A stretch of DNA of 64,000 nt, taken from NCBI GenBank assembly GCA_036936605.1, contig JAUPFV010000003.1, forward strand, positions 81,638,273-81,702,272, given 5' to 3'. The notes under the pieces are model-generated. The model was not told the origin of the DNA. It did not search any database and saw only the letters and a program-made list of their open reading frames with translations. Both the position numbers and the translations under genes were made by a program. This DNA comes from Limnanthes douglasii subsp. nivea. Lineage: Eukaryota > Streptophyta > Magnoliopsida > Brassicales > Limnanthaceae. Position 1 is the stretch's first letter, and the number at the start of each line of letters is the position of its first letter. Positions 11,566 through 21,944 of this stretch are shown here, in pieces.

Positions 11566-12110
11566 ATCCGACGTGGATAATACGAACTGATGGGGGATCC
11601 AGTAGCAAGGGGTCAAGTGCAGGAGTTGAATTGGTGGCACCAACAGGGGAATTTATGTTTCAAGCTATAAGATTTGGCTTTCATGCTTCGAATAACGAGG
11701 CTGAATATGAAGCTGTGCTAGCAGGATTACGGTTAGCAAAGATTTGTGGAGTGATGTTTGTACGCTTGGAAACAGATTCACAGTTGGTGGTTAACCATGT
11801 TAAAGGAGCATCAGAAGCTAAAAAGGAACGTTTGGTTTTATACTTACAAGAACTTCGAGGGATGATGGCACAGTTTGAAAATGTCAAAGTGGAGCATATT
11901 CGAAGAGGGAGCAATACAATGGCTGATTCTTTGGCGACAATGGCTTACTCAGAAGAATACCCATGGATTGTAACACAACCATCGCCCTCGATCATACCGA
12001 ATTCTGAGCAATGCGAAATTGTTGATGAGGTGGTAAGTAATCCGATGTGCGCTCGAGGAGATTGGAGGTTTGACTTGTTAAACTTTATTTCAAATGGAAT
12101 ATTACCTATG
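11565..12110 (+). pseudogene. Second (archaeal-type) RNase H of the gypsy polyprotein
   Basis: The frame from 11430 holds an RNase H fold of its own: IIRTDGGSS (catalytic Asp, about 11578), EAEYEAVLAGL (catalytic Glu, about 11700), LETDSQLVVN (Asp, about 11770) and a final ADSLA (Asp, about 11925). A duplicated RNase H with intact acidic residues between the degenerate first one and integrase is a hallmark of the Tat lineage. This domain is free of stops. Confidence 0.85.
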
Positions 12111-13298
12111 GATAAGCACTTGCTCAAGAAAATAAAGTACAAATCCCTTGGCTATGTGGTATTGGATGGAGTATTGTACAAAAGGTCTGCTTCGAAACCT
12201 TTACTACGATGTTTAAGCAAGCATGAGTCTCAGAACATTTTATCCGAACTGCATGATGGGGATGGTTCAGCTCATTGTGGGTTTAGAGCTTTAACGCGTA
12301 GGGTATTGTTGGCAGGATATTATTGGCCTACCATTTTACAAGATGCCAAGTCGTTAGTTCGAAGTTGTGACACTTGCCAAAAGTATGCAAATTTAATACA
12401 CAAACCAGCGGTACCCCTAATGACAATTTCAGAAGCGGTTCCTTTCGATAAGTGGGGGATTGATTTAGTGGGACCATTACCTATGGCTTCTGGTGGAAGA
12501 CAAATGATTATTGTTGCGGTTGATTATTTTTCGAAGTGGGCAGAAGCAGAACCCTTAGCTGGGACAAAAGCTAAGGATGTAATCAAGTTTATTCAAAGTA
12601 ATATTTGCTATCGTTTTGGAGTACCTCGAAAAATAACAACGGATAATGGTCCTCAATTTAATAACAAGGAAATGGACTCTTTTTGATCCTCGAAAGGGAT
12701 ACAGCAATGCTTTTCCACTCCTTTCCACCCCCAGGCAAATGGACAGGTGGAAGTTACAAATAGATCCATTTTGGATGGCTTGAAGAAAAATTTGGCAGGA
12801 GCAGCAGGGAAATGGCCAAATTATCTTCAAGAGGTGTTATGGTCATATAGAACAACTCCTAGAGAGGCTACAAAGGAGACTCCTTTTTCTTTAGTATATG
12901 GGATGGACGTTGTGTGCCCTGCTGAATCTACATTGCCCTCTTATAGACTACTACAATATTCCGATGCGGATAACGATGAGGCTAGAAGGGTAGAGTTAGA
13001 TTTGTTGGAAGAAAAAAGGGTCAAGGCACATTTGAATGTGATCCATTATCAAACATTAATGAGAAGCAGGTACGATGCTAAAGTTAAGAGAAGAGAATTC
13101 AAAATTGGCGATCTAGTGTTGCGAAAAGTGTTTCTTCACACCAAGGATAAACACCTCGGAAAATTGGCCCCGAATTGGGAAGGTCCTTACAAAGTTAAAA
13201 TGAGGGTCAAACCAGGTTCCTATAGGTTTTCAGATCGAGAAGGAAGGATGCTCAAAGACCCTTGGAATATAGAGCACTTGAAATTGTACTGTGAGTAA
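12110..13298 (+). pseudogene. Gypsy integrase (one nonsense codon)
   Basis: The HHCC zinc domain is at about 12260-12390 (HCGFRALTRR, CDTCQKY). The catalytic core has WGIDLVGP (about 12452), TTDNGPQF (about 12638) and HPQANGQVE (about 12730). The C-terminal GPYKV-type domain runs to the stop at 13298. There is one in-frame TGA at 12684-12686, between the second catalytic Asp and the Glu. No chromodomain is present, as expected for Tat. Confidence 0.87.
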
Positions 13299-13530
13299 AA
13301 CTGAACTTCGAATTTTTGTAAAACAGACATACTCTTTCCTTATCTGTTGGCCCAGAAAGGTTTTAACGAGGTGTCTGGTTAATATTGAATTTTTTAATAA
13401 AATTTCTTTTGGCCATTGGTTGTTTACTATGATGTGTGATTTATTATTTTGGTAATTTGGCAAAGACTGATCATCTTTGAAAGTTGACCAAGAATAATTT
13501 TCCGAAGCGATAGCTTTGAAGAAACAACCA
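13299..13530. other. Spacer after gypsy pol
   Basis: No gene is seen. It would be the 3' end region of the sense polyprotein transcript. Confidence 0.6.
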
Positions 13531-13736
13531 AATTTTCGAGGTGCCACGTCTTATGAGTGCATCTAATTTTCGAGGTGCCACGTCTTATGAGTGCATCTAT
13601 TTTTCGAGGTGCCACGTCTTATGAGTGCATCTATTTTTCGAGGTGCCACGTCTTATGAGTGCATCTATTTTTCGAGGTGCCACGTCTTATGAGTGCATCT
13701 ATTTTTCGAGGTGCCACGTCTTATGAGTGCATCTAT
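13531..13736. repeat. Six tandem copies of a 34-bp repeat
   Basis: The core TTTTCGAGGTGCCACGTCTT recurs with the base after TTTT at 13537, 13571, 13605, 13639, 13673 and 13707, so the period is exactly 34 and the copies are almost identical. Each copy holds a CACGTC (ACGT-core) site. The array lies between the ends of the sense pol and the antisense gene. Confidence 0.95.
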
Positions 13737-13888
13737 GTTTAGAAATAACCAGTTCAAACAAGTATACCAGAAATTTAAGATATAAAAAAGATAAGTGGTT
13801 TGCTCGTGGGATAAAATACGAAGTTTACAAAAAAGGGGGGAAGTACTTAATCACATACACAAAAAACAAAAACGAACTGCCTAGCCTA

Positions 13889-16726
13889 TTAGGCATCATT
13901 TTCTTCTTCTGATGATGATTCCTCTTCGGAATTATTTCCTTCTTCTGAGGAGGAGCTTGGTGGCGCTTCGAAAGCTTCCTTTGGGCGTTGTTCTTCTGGA
14001 ACTCGTTTCCAAAGGTTTGATAAGTCTAGTCTTGGACAAGCAGCATGAACTTCTCGAAGAAGCTGAATAGATGTATCAATTTGAGTTTTCTTCATGCCTT
14101 CGAGCATCACAGAACTAACTTTGGTTTCAGCCTGTTTGACTGCAGCTTTCTTTTCTTCTTCGAATCCTGTTCGAAGTGTAGTAATCTCAGTCTGGCTTTT
14201 TTCCAGTTTCTCTTTTGTTTCCTTAATAAGCTCCGTAGCATCGGAAATAACAGTAGAATGTTCAGCCTTTAGACTTTCAAGAGCCTGCAGATGAGTAGTT
14301 TTAAGAGCTTCGACTTCTTCCTTGTGTTCTTTAAGAAGTTGTTCTTTCTCAGCTTCGAATTTCTGGAGTGCTTCATTTTTCGAAGTCTTTTCAGAGATTG
14401 TTTCTTTTCTGCTCCTAGCTAACTCTTGGGCGAGGCGCTCCAATTGGGTTTGAGATTTGCTCACCTCTTCGTATAACTTCGTGACTGCAGCAATTAAATT
14501 TGGAAAATGTTGGAGAATTGAAGTTACCTCATCGGATTTCTCTGAGTGAGGAAAGACTAATGGCTGATGAACAGGAGCGATGGTGTTAGATGTCGAAGCT
14601 GTAGCAGCCCCAGTAAAAATTGGTGGAACAACATTGGCAGTTTGAGAGCCAGAAAACACAAAATCTCCACTTGAGTTAAAGTCTTCGAAGTTCAGATAAT
14701 CATCTATTTGTTTATCTCCAAGTGTTATCTCTCCTTCAGGGTTTTCCTCAACAAAAGTTTTACCCTGCGCCTCGGAAGCTAGCACAGCCTCTAGTATATC
14801 AGCTTCGTTCTTTTCATTTGGCTTGCTAGACTTATTATTTTTCTTTTTTGGAGAAGTGTCCTTTTTCTTTTTCAGGACAGGTTGGTCTTCTTCGGATATG
14901 GTGGGAAGCGAAGGTGCAGATGTTTTTCTTTTCCCTACACTCTTCGAAGTTTTGGAAGGCCTAGTCTTGCTTGTGCTGGTTTTCTTCTGGGTCAATTTTC
15001 CTTTTTTGTTTAAAGGAAGATGGCTGTCACTTCGATTCCGAAGCGGAAGATAGCATTTCCCATCTGGTGCAAGTATCCTCTGAACTGCTAGAAGGGGATC
15101 TGGTTGCGTCATCGGATCTTCAGGGAAGTCAGCCCCTAAAGATATACGCCAGAGATGGCTATTAACAAAGTTAATAGGCTCGAATGCTGAGTGAAAGCCA
15201 TTTCCCCAAGACTTTTCAGCCCACTCAGCCATTATTTGGAAGATGAGTTTGGCTTCTTTTCGACGACTCTTAAATCGCCTCGGAATTTCTAAAGAGAGAC
15301 AAATAGTTAGCTAAATAAATTGATTCAAAAACAACTAGGTAAGTAAAGGAAAGTATCACTTACTACTATCTCTCCAAGTGAGGGTAAGTTTGGAAGGATT
15401 GGCATCGGAAATTTCTTTGCCATTTTCCCAGGAACCTGACAGGAAGACGAATCTTTGCTTCCAGAACTTATCGGCTTCGAGGAGGTCGTCGATAATTTTT
15501 AAATCATCTTCAAGGGTTAAGTAGTAAAACGGCAGAACTGGGCCATTTGAAACTTTGGTTACTGAGATGAAGTCCTCGATTTCGAGGGGAATGCCTCCAA
15601 GCCTCGATACCATGATTGCTGAGAACAAAGTGAAGAGCAAGTTGGGGGTGACTTGTGTTGGGCACAATCTGTGGATTTCGAAGAACCTTACTATCATCGG
15701 ATCAAGGGGAAATCGAAGTCCCCAGTTGAAGAGCTCAGGGTACACTACTAGCTCATCTTTTTGACAGTTTAAGGGTGTCTCTCCTTCAACTGGTAATCGA
15801 AGAATCATATTGTCAGTTAACCCCCATAGCTTTCTGAGTTTCTCTTTCTCTGATTCGAGGTAGAAGCTGTAGGATACATTCTTTAAGGCAAGAATGTACC
15901 AAGCAGAAAGAGGCTTGAGATTTTCTTGAACTAAGGAGGCAACGTTCTTGGGAAGTGTAATAAGAGCTTTTTTCCCTCGAGTCTTCTTTGGAGGAGCTAC
16001 ACCATCAGCCTCGGATTCCTCTTCGGCATCAGACTCAGTAGCTTCTGAATCGTCTTTTTTGTGACCTTCATCGGAGTGACTTCGGATTTGAGTCTCTTGT
16101 TGAGTCACAGGAATTGGCTGACTACACTCTGGTGTAGTGTCATCCACTTCTTGTGGGGGAGGAGGAGAGTGTTGAGGAGGAGAAGAGTTTTCTGCTTCTT
16201 CACTCATTACTAGAAAAGGTGATTTTTTGGCACGTTTAGCTCTGATAGCCTCGAATTGAGGAGGGAGTGGGTTGGATTGAAGGTTTTTTGTCTCTTCGAC
16301 TTGAAGGACAGGTGAATTGGGTTGTGATTTATTATCAGTTGGTGGCTTATCTAAAGTAACGACTCTAGATTTCCGATGAGGTCTTAACAATGAAGATTTG
16401 GCTAGATTTTGAGGAAGAGAGGTTGTTGGATTATTTTCTGGGTTAGAAACTAAAGGTGAAGACGAAGTGGCAAGGTTAGGATTGAAGTTACCGTATTTAA
16501 AAGTGGTACAGGAAGAGTGAGGACCGTTGTAGATCAACCCAGCAGCTTTGTATTCTTTGGCTCTTCGAGAAATGCAAAGATAATCGTAGGCCCCGAATAC
16601 TTGGTTACTGGAACCAGGAAAAAGATTTTTCTTTGATCTTACTGGTCTTCTGGGTTTAAATCTATTATATCTAGGATATCTTCTCATACAATGGGTATTG
16701 GTATGAGAGATTGCTTGGGTAGACAA
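13889..16726 (-). CDS. Antisense two-exon gene of the Tat element, 920-aa protein of unknown function
   Basis: Exon 1 is 16726-15364 and exon 2 is 15288-13889. The intron (15363-15289) has GTAAGT and CTTTAG borders, and joining keeps the frame: exon 1 ends one base into a codon and exon 2 supplies two. Predicted protein: basic N-terminus (about residues 14-33); Ser/Pro/acidic low-complexity region (80-250); a segment at about 328-385 (LFNWGLRFPLDP, then PTQVTPNLLF) that resembles by eye the Pfam 'putative gypsy type transposon' family (PF04195); Lys-rich possible nuclear-localisation stretches (about 549-605); a long coiled coil (about 723-848); and a Ser/Glu tail. No enzyme motif is recognised. 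Antisense extra ORFs are known in Tat/Grande-type elements, but their role is unclear. It is convergent to pol and has no stop or frameshift, unlike gag-pol. Upstream lie a TATA box and a TTCGAA cluster. It could alternatively be two separate genes, but the exact phase fit favours splicing. Confidence 0.82.
15289..15363 (-). other. Intron of the antisense gene
   Basis: This is 75 nt on the minus strand with donor GTAAGTGATA, acceptor CTCTCTTTAG, and a CTAAC branch-like site about 20 nt before the acceptor. Without splicing, exon 1 would end three codons later. With splicing, 18 further open codons lead into the ATG-initiated frame of exon 2. Confidence 0.8.
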
Positions 16727-16750
16727 GAAAAGATGAAGTGAGTTGAAGGT

Positions 16751-16842
16751 TTATGAAGATCAGGTTGAAGATGAAGAACAGGTTGAAGATGAAGAACAGG
16801 TTGAAGATGAAGAGGTTGAAGATGAAGAACAGATTGAAGATG
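16751..16842. repeat. Imperfect 18-bp repeats in the antisense gene leader
   Basis: CAGGTTGAAGATGAAGAA recurs about four to five times, one copy shortened. On the transcript strand this makes a CT-rich leader directly upstream of the antisense ATG. Confidence 0.8.
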
Positions 16843-16891
16843 GTTCAAAAGACGGATTCTCTAAAAAGTTCTTAATGAATGAATAGCTGGG

Positions 16892-16899
16892 TATTTATA
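16892..16899 (-). promoter_or_regulatory. TATA box of the antisense gene
   Basis: TATAAATA on the minus strand lies about 165 nt upstream of the ATG at 16726, inside the element and independent of the LTRs. Confidence 0.6.
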
Positions 16900-17081
16900 G
16901 GGTAAAAGAATGACGTCGAGAATGTGAAAGTGTGGAAAAAGTAAGTTGTTTTCATTGGGTGGAATATGAAACGAAAAGGAAACGAGTAGTGTCACAGGTC
17001 TACCACTAGAGGTCTAATCAATCCATCAGCTAGGGATCAGAGATTTTGAAGTGTTGTTAAACTATGTTTGAAGTAATAATG

Positions 17082-17182
17082 TTCGAAGAAGAGGCAAAGC
17101 TATACCACAAGAAGTAAAATTCGAAGAGGAGTTAAATTCGAAGCAATTGAGAAATCCGTTTGCACTTATTCACAAATTCGAA
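17082..17182. promoter_or_regulatory. Cluster of four TTCGAA sites upstream of the antisense promoter
   Basis: TTCGAA occurs at 17082, 17120, 17137 and 17177, most extended to TTCGAAGA. Four palindromic hexamers in 101 bp is far above chance. They lie 180-290 bp upstream of the antisense TATA box. A regulatory role is inferred only. Confidence 0.4.
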
Positions 17183-17295
17183 GAAAGTCATAGACCATTG
17201 AGTTCAATCATAATAAAGGCGTAAAATGGTGAAAATGGTGTTGATCCGAGGAAGAATTCGAGGAGCTAATAGTTCTTATAAATTTCTGTATAAGA

Positions 17296-17309
17296 ACTAG
17301 GGGGGCTAC
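17296..17309 (+). other. Gypsy polypurine tract
   Basis: AACTAGGGGGGCTAC directly precedes the 3' LTR. The G-run is the expected plus-strand primer. Confidence 0.7.
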
Positions 17310-17593
17310 TGATAAGGAAAGATATTCCTCAGGGACATAAGTGCAATTAATAGGGACTAAAGTGATAAGTTCTGTAATTATAGGATTAAATTAGGCTTTA
17401 GGAGAAACCGAAGGGTTAAATTGTAAATATACCAATATGTAACCGTTTCTCTAACTAACTCACCCTGCCTATTTAAAGAGGCTGAAGGAGTTATTTTGAC
17501 CTATGAAATATTCAGAAGCACTTTTCACTACTTTAAATTCTCCTTGAAGACTTTCTGTTCTTAATTCTCTCACTACAACTTTAATTCACACCA
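17310..17593 (+). repeat. Gypsy 3' LTR
   Basis: This 284-bp LTR is identical to the 5' LTR except for one C/T difference, and is followed by the AGACT target duplication. Confidence 0.93.
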
Positions 17594-18477
17594 AGACTTA
17601 GGGCGCATGGCGTACTACCTTGGAATTGAAGTTAAACAACAAAAATATGGAATTTTCATCTTACAAGAAAGTTATGTTAAAGATATCCTGAAGAAGTTTA
17701 AGATGGAGAACTGTAGCTCGATAAGCACGCCCATGGAGTTCGGAGTCAAAATATCCAAATATGAAGAAGGCGACCGTGTAGATCCAAGATTATTTAAAAG
17801 TTTGGTAGGAATTCTATGCTATCTAACTTGTACGAGACCAGATATTCTTAATGTAGTTGGATTGGTTAGCCGCTATCATGGAATCTCCAACAACAACTCA
17901 TTTTAAGGATGCAAAGAGGATCCTTCGCTATCTGAAAGGTACAATTGACTTTGGCTTACTCTATTCAATTTCTAATGATTACAAGCTCGTTGGGTATAGC
18001 AATAGTGATTGGGGTGGAGACATAGATAATCGAAGGAGTACTACTGGATTTGTATTTTTCATGGGAAATATTGCTTTCACATGGATGTCAAAGAAACAAC
18101 CGATTGTCACGTTATCTACTTGTGAGGCGGAATACGTTGTTGCTACTACTTGTGTTATTCATACAATTTATTTTAGAAATCTGTTGAAGGAGATAGACCT
18201 AACACAAAATAAGCCGATTAAAGTGTATGTCGATAATAAGTTAGCCATTGTTTTAGCCAAAAATCTAGTATTCCATGATCGAAGCAAGCATATGGACGTT
18301 CGCTACCACTACATAAGAGAGTGTATTTCGAGAAAGGATGTGCAATTTGAATATGTGAAGACACAAAATCAAGCTGCTGATATTTTCACCAAGCCACTGA
18401 AAAGCAAAGACTTCAAACGATTAAGGAAACTATTAGGCGTCACGGGATCAAGTTTAAGGGGGAGTGATGGATCATAA
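17594..18477 (+). pseudogene. Copia family 1 gag-pol, copy 1, 3' part (RT end and RNase H)
   Basis: This continues the frame cut at 7141. YYLGIEV (about 17615), TRPDI and RNase H motifs are present (DWGGDIDNRRSTTG about 18008; TLSTCEAEY; YVDNK; FTKPL). A one-base insertion near 17875 breaks the frame, and the same lesion is in all other copies. Unlike copies 2-4, the rest (17857-18477) is uninterrupted. The stop falls 13 bp inside the 3' LTR. Confidence 0.88.
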
Positions 18478-18906
18478 ACGTGACCCAGTTAAAGGGTCCA
18501 ACCCACTCAATAAAGCCCATCTAGAAAGCATCTTCTAGAACCAATTAAATTAATATTTATTTAGTAGTGGAGGTTGTATGAAAGCCCATCTTTAGTTTGA
18601 GTGCAAGACACACTTTTATGTTGAGTGTATGAAACACTTTTACCTTCAGTGTAGTCTGGAGGTTGAGTGTTTAACTATTCATAAGATCTTAGATGGTGGA
18701 TCCTTATCTCCACTATGGTTCTATATATAGTGGATCTCTCCCACCATCTAGAGTATCACCAAACACACTGAAAAGTGAAGTTAGAGAAAAATATTTCTCT
18801 TTTAATGTGAGGTATAAGAGTGTTCTTGTAACATTTCTTCTTTTCAATCTATATCAAATTTGCTTGTTTGTTTTTAGTGAGTGTTTTTTATTATTTTTTG
18901 CCAACA
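18465..18906 (+). repeat. Copia family 1 copy 1, 3' LTR
   Basis: This 442-bp LTR starts TGATGGATCATAA after an AAGTTTAAGGGGGAG polypurine tract. It lacks about 54 bp present in the 5' LTR. Confidence 0.9.
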
Positions 18907-19924
18907 AGACAAACTAAGACATTATTGAGGGAATGAGCGGATCTATGTCGGTAATATTCTATTTTGGCCAACAGCATTGGATCTGACTTTAATGACATTA
19001 AAAAGGTGTTCAAGAAAATAGTCGAGACGACTACTTGCAACGGAATTCGATGGAGTTAATAAAATCAAATCGGTATAAAAAATGTGAAACCTCATGTGCC
19101 AGTAGAAGTCGTAGCACGAGGATTCCTGCTAATTTTAAATTAAATTTTGCAGTCCAAATAACTCATTAGCAAATCACAACATTTGCGCCTGCATATATTG
19201 GGTGCAGCCACAATCAGACGTTCAGATAGATGGGAAAACGAAATCCGTTTTTATTTTATTTTGGATTGGGTGTTTGGAACTTATAAGGCTAAAAATTTTG
19301 TGTTTGGGATTTCTAAGGCTAAAATCTGTCTAGCTATATGCTGATTTAGCGCTATGATTCGGAAGAAATTGCATTGGCGACAAATAGGAGCAGACATGGA
19401 TGCTGGTAGTTCAAATACAAGATCTGAACGACAAAGATGCATACACCAGTGAACCAGATCCAAATAATGAAGGCGAAGAAAATAGTGATCCAACCTCCCA
19501 ATTTCCTCAATCCTCAGCTAAACGATACGGCAAAAAAAACTCGAATTATTTTACTATTCAAATTCTTTCTAAATTTTTTAGTGGCAAGTTTTGGAAATTT
19601 TGTGGCATCAATATCGCGGACATGAAAGAACAAAATTTATAGCATGACCGACAGTGAAATGAAGCTGAAGCTGAAATGGAACCCTATGATATTTAGCCAA
19701 CATCATAGCTGTTATAAGAAAAGATCTAACGAAACAGCTTCAGCTACGTTGTGGAATAGATGTTGGACAAACAAATGAAATCTATATGTTTTCAAACTTA
19801 CTTTAGGTATAATAGAAAAATTCTTAATGATTAGAGAGGAGACATATATGGCCCTTCTCGTAGTATACTTAGCTCTTTAGGAAGAATTATCCAGACCATC
19901 TAGAAAGCTCTAGTCTATACGGCC
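18907..19924. repeat. Tail segment T1 (original flank of the copia)
   Basis: This starts with the AGACA duplication. It recurs at 33241, 37408, 49394 and, shortened, at 52352 and 54929. Short frames are shared by all copies, for example one with DAYTSEPDPNNEGEENSDPT at about 19437 and another running to about 19890. They are broken differently among copies (homopolymer and stop changes). It looks like a decayed host gene, which I cannot identify. Confidence 0.75.
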
Positions 19925-20880
19925 CTCCAGATTTTTCAAAATTCACGAATCTTTCCGATTAAAGATTAACTTTTATTGAAACTTGAGCATTTAACTTTAA
20001 GACTCTATTAGATCAGATTTTCACAAAAAAGTTACTGTATTTCGTCTTAAATTTTTTATTTTCATGTTCGTAGTTATTAATAACCTTCAAAACTCCATAT
20101 CTTTCAAACTATAACTTAAAAATAAAATCTAAAAATATATATTCCTAGTTTTTTAAACGAACAAAACGAAATGAATGAGTGATATTTTCAGAATTTTTGT
20201 TTTTTTCTCTTATTTTCGCAACCAAATAATACTTAATTACGTAACTGGAACACAATTGTTTTTTCAAAACTTATATCACAACCAAATTCATATTAGGAAA
20301 CTATTTGACCATATTGACGCATCATATTTTGCATCTAGCTACACAACTGGAATACTTTTGTTTTTTCATAACCAAATTCATATTTAAGCAACTATTATTT
20401 TCTTATTTACACAACTTATTTGCATATAATTTTGCAACCGAAAACAGTTTCCTTTCGGCAACCAAATAACACTTAATTACCCGAGCGTAACATATATGAT
20501 TTTTTACAACCAAATTCCACGTTCTTTCGCAACTGGAATACAATTTGTTTTTCAGACTAATTTTGGGATACGGTTATTCTTAATTTCACAACTAAATGTA
20601 GTCCTAACTAAAATTCAAATAATAATATATTGCATGGATCTAGTTTTGTTCATTTACAAAAAAACAGACGATATTTTCAGATTTTTTTTGGAAGCGATGG
20701 TTCGAAAGATATGGCATTAAAAAATAAAAAACACTCAAAAGAGAAATCAAAAGAGAAATCGGTTAAGGGGTATAATGGGATTAAGAGAAATTCCACGTGG
20801 TGTTATCGGTACTTAAGTTTTAAAACCAAGTGGATAGGAGTGGTTTTTCAAGCCTGCATGGCTATTAGTAAATAGTTTTG
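19925..20880. repeat. AT-rich block, unit 2
   Basis: This is equivalent to about 640-1380, with an extra segment of about 280 bp (20165-20440) made of degenerate repeats of a CAACCAAAT...AACTGGAATACA type. There is no gene. It joins the tail at a CCTCC(A/G)GATTTTTC sequence. Confidence 0.8.
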
Positions 20881-20989
20881 ATCCCAAATTATTATTGGTA
20901 TGGTTACCCTTTGCATAAACTGAAACACTAAACTAAACCCTTCTCCCTAAGCCTTCGAAATCAGACCAACTCTCTCTCTAACTCCACAG

Positions 20990-21205
20990 CTAGCAAATTC
21001 TTCTGCCTTGTCCTGTCCTTACAGTATTATATTGTTTCCTTGTGCATGTCGTACTTCAGCATCATCAGCGCTTGAAAGGATCTGCCCAACCGCAGCTCCA
21101 CGAGATGCAAGCAAACCTTGTGCTATCACTTTGTCTTTGTATGCAGACGGGTCTTCCAACTGCGGGTGAAGGAGTTGGTCCAAATGCTGAGGCGTTGCCA
21201 TCTTT
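20990..21205 (-). pseudogene. PPDK gene fragment, copy 2
   Basis: This is the same exon-sized piece as at 1460-1675, with a few substitutions (Gln for Glu in ATPQHLDQ, Ile for Met in KDKVIA, Val for Ala near the end). The same TAA frameshift follows. The second copia inserted about 240 bp farther on, between this fragment and the SAUR2 promoter. Confidence 0.75.
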
Positions 21206-21444
21206 ACAGTTGTGCGAGTCTTTATTCATGAACCATGTCGACTACTATATATCTTCACAACACATTTACCCGTGGCGCTGACCTGTTCTACATTCCAGCA
21301 TCAACACCCTATTTTCTTAAATTGTGAATCAATATCCATCAAAACCTTACTTCTAACTTTAACTGAAAATACTCTACTAACCGACCAAGGCATGTTGACC
21401 TATAGCCTTTGGACAATTACGCAAATTATTCCATTGCCTTGTTT

Positions 21445-21918
21445 TGTGAAGAATATAAGACCGAAGAAGTTTCAAGGCAAGAGTGAGCTGCTTGAAACTT
21501 CGACCTGATCTTCAATGGCTGTTGTACTTTGGTTTTGGAGAAGGGATAGAGAGAAGAGAAAGGATTTAGGGTTTCTTCAGACAACCCTCTAATGTGTCGA
21601 CCTAGTTCAAAGAGTGTTAAAGGCTTAAGCCTCCAGTTGGGTCGGTTGTTTTGATCACTAAAGCCCATGTCAAGACTCAGCTGTCCATGGGCTATATCGC
21701 ACGACCTAAGGTTGTTTGGACTAGTTGGCTTTTCATTAAATCAAATGCATTTAAATAAAGAATGTAACATCATTGTAACTAACTCCCACTAGCTGAAAAA
21801 CAAACCTAACAAACTAATATTCCTTCTCTACTACTATATGTACTGCAGCTCACATTTCATGAATTAAGAATCAGATTTACAATTTTTCAATTCCTTTCTC
21901 CTCTCTTATATTTCAACT
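21445..21918 (+). repeat. Copia family 2, 5' LTR
   Basis: This 474-bp LTR starts TGTGAAGAATATAAG and is followed directly by the primer-binding site TGGTATCAGAGC (21919-21930). Confidence 0.88.
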
Positions 21919-21944
21919 TGGTATCAGAGCTACCAAGGCCTTCA

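Larger units (their letters stand above)
7142..17593 (+). mobile_element. Ty3/gypsy Tat-type LTR retrotransposon nested in the copia
   Basis: This element of 10,452 bp has 284-bp LTRs (7142-7425 and 17310-17593) starting TGATAAGG and ending CACACCA. The target duplication AGACT is at 7137-7141 and 17594-17598. Sense gag-pol (7554-13298) has the chromodomain-less Tat layout, with a second RNase H (DGGSS type) before integrase. A convergent antisense gene fills 13889-16726. By eye the LTRs differ at a single position (T versus C in a cacc-tgcc context), so the insertion is recent. Gag-pol nevertheless has at least seven disabling lesions. Confidence 0.93.
3370..18906 (+). mobile_element. Copia family 1 retrotransposon, copy 1, split by a gypsy element
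   Basis: The 5' LTR is 3370-3865 and the 3' LTR 18465-18906, flanked by AGACA at 3365-3369 and 18907-18911. Internal order is primer site, gag, protease, integrase, reverse transcriptase, RNase H, which is the Ty1/copia order. The element is interrupted between 7141 and 17594 by a Tat gypsy element. Without that insertion it would be about 5.1 kb, like copies 2 and 4. All frames are broken. It occupies the same site relative to SAUR as the other copies, so it was inherited through duplication. Confidence 0.92.

Noticed and set aside
13531..13736. CRISPR-like array
   Set aside because: The repeats are contiguous without unique spacers, in a eukaryotic transposon.
14045..15165. Plus-strand frames of 64-76 codons within the antisense gene
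   Set aside because: They are short Phe/Leu-rich complements of Lys/Glu-rich coiled-coil codons on the minus strand.
3870..18477. Endogenous virus (pararetrovirus) origin of the RT genes
   Set aside because: LTRs, target duplications, tRNA primer sites and integrase domains in copia or gypsy order identify retrotransposons.
18907..19200. RNA-binding (RRM) protein fragment, from the reading ERIYVGNI near 18930
   Set aside because: Only eight residues fit and the rest does not follow the RRM pattern in any frame.
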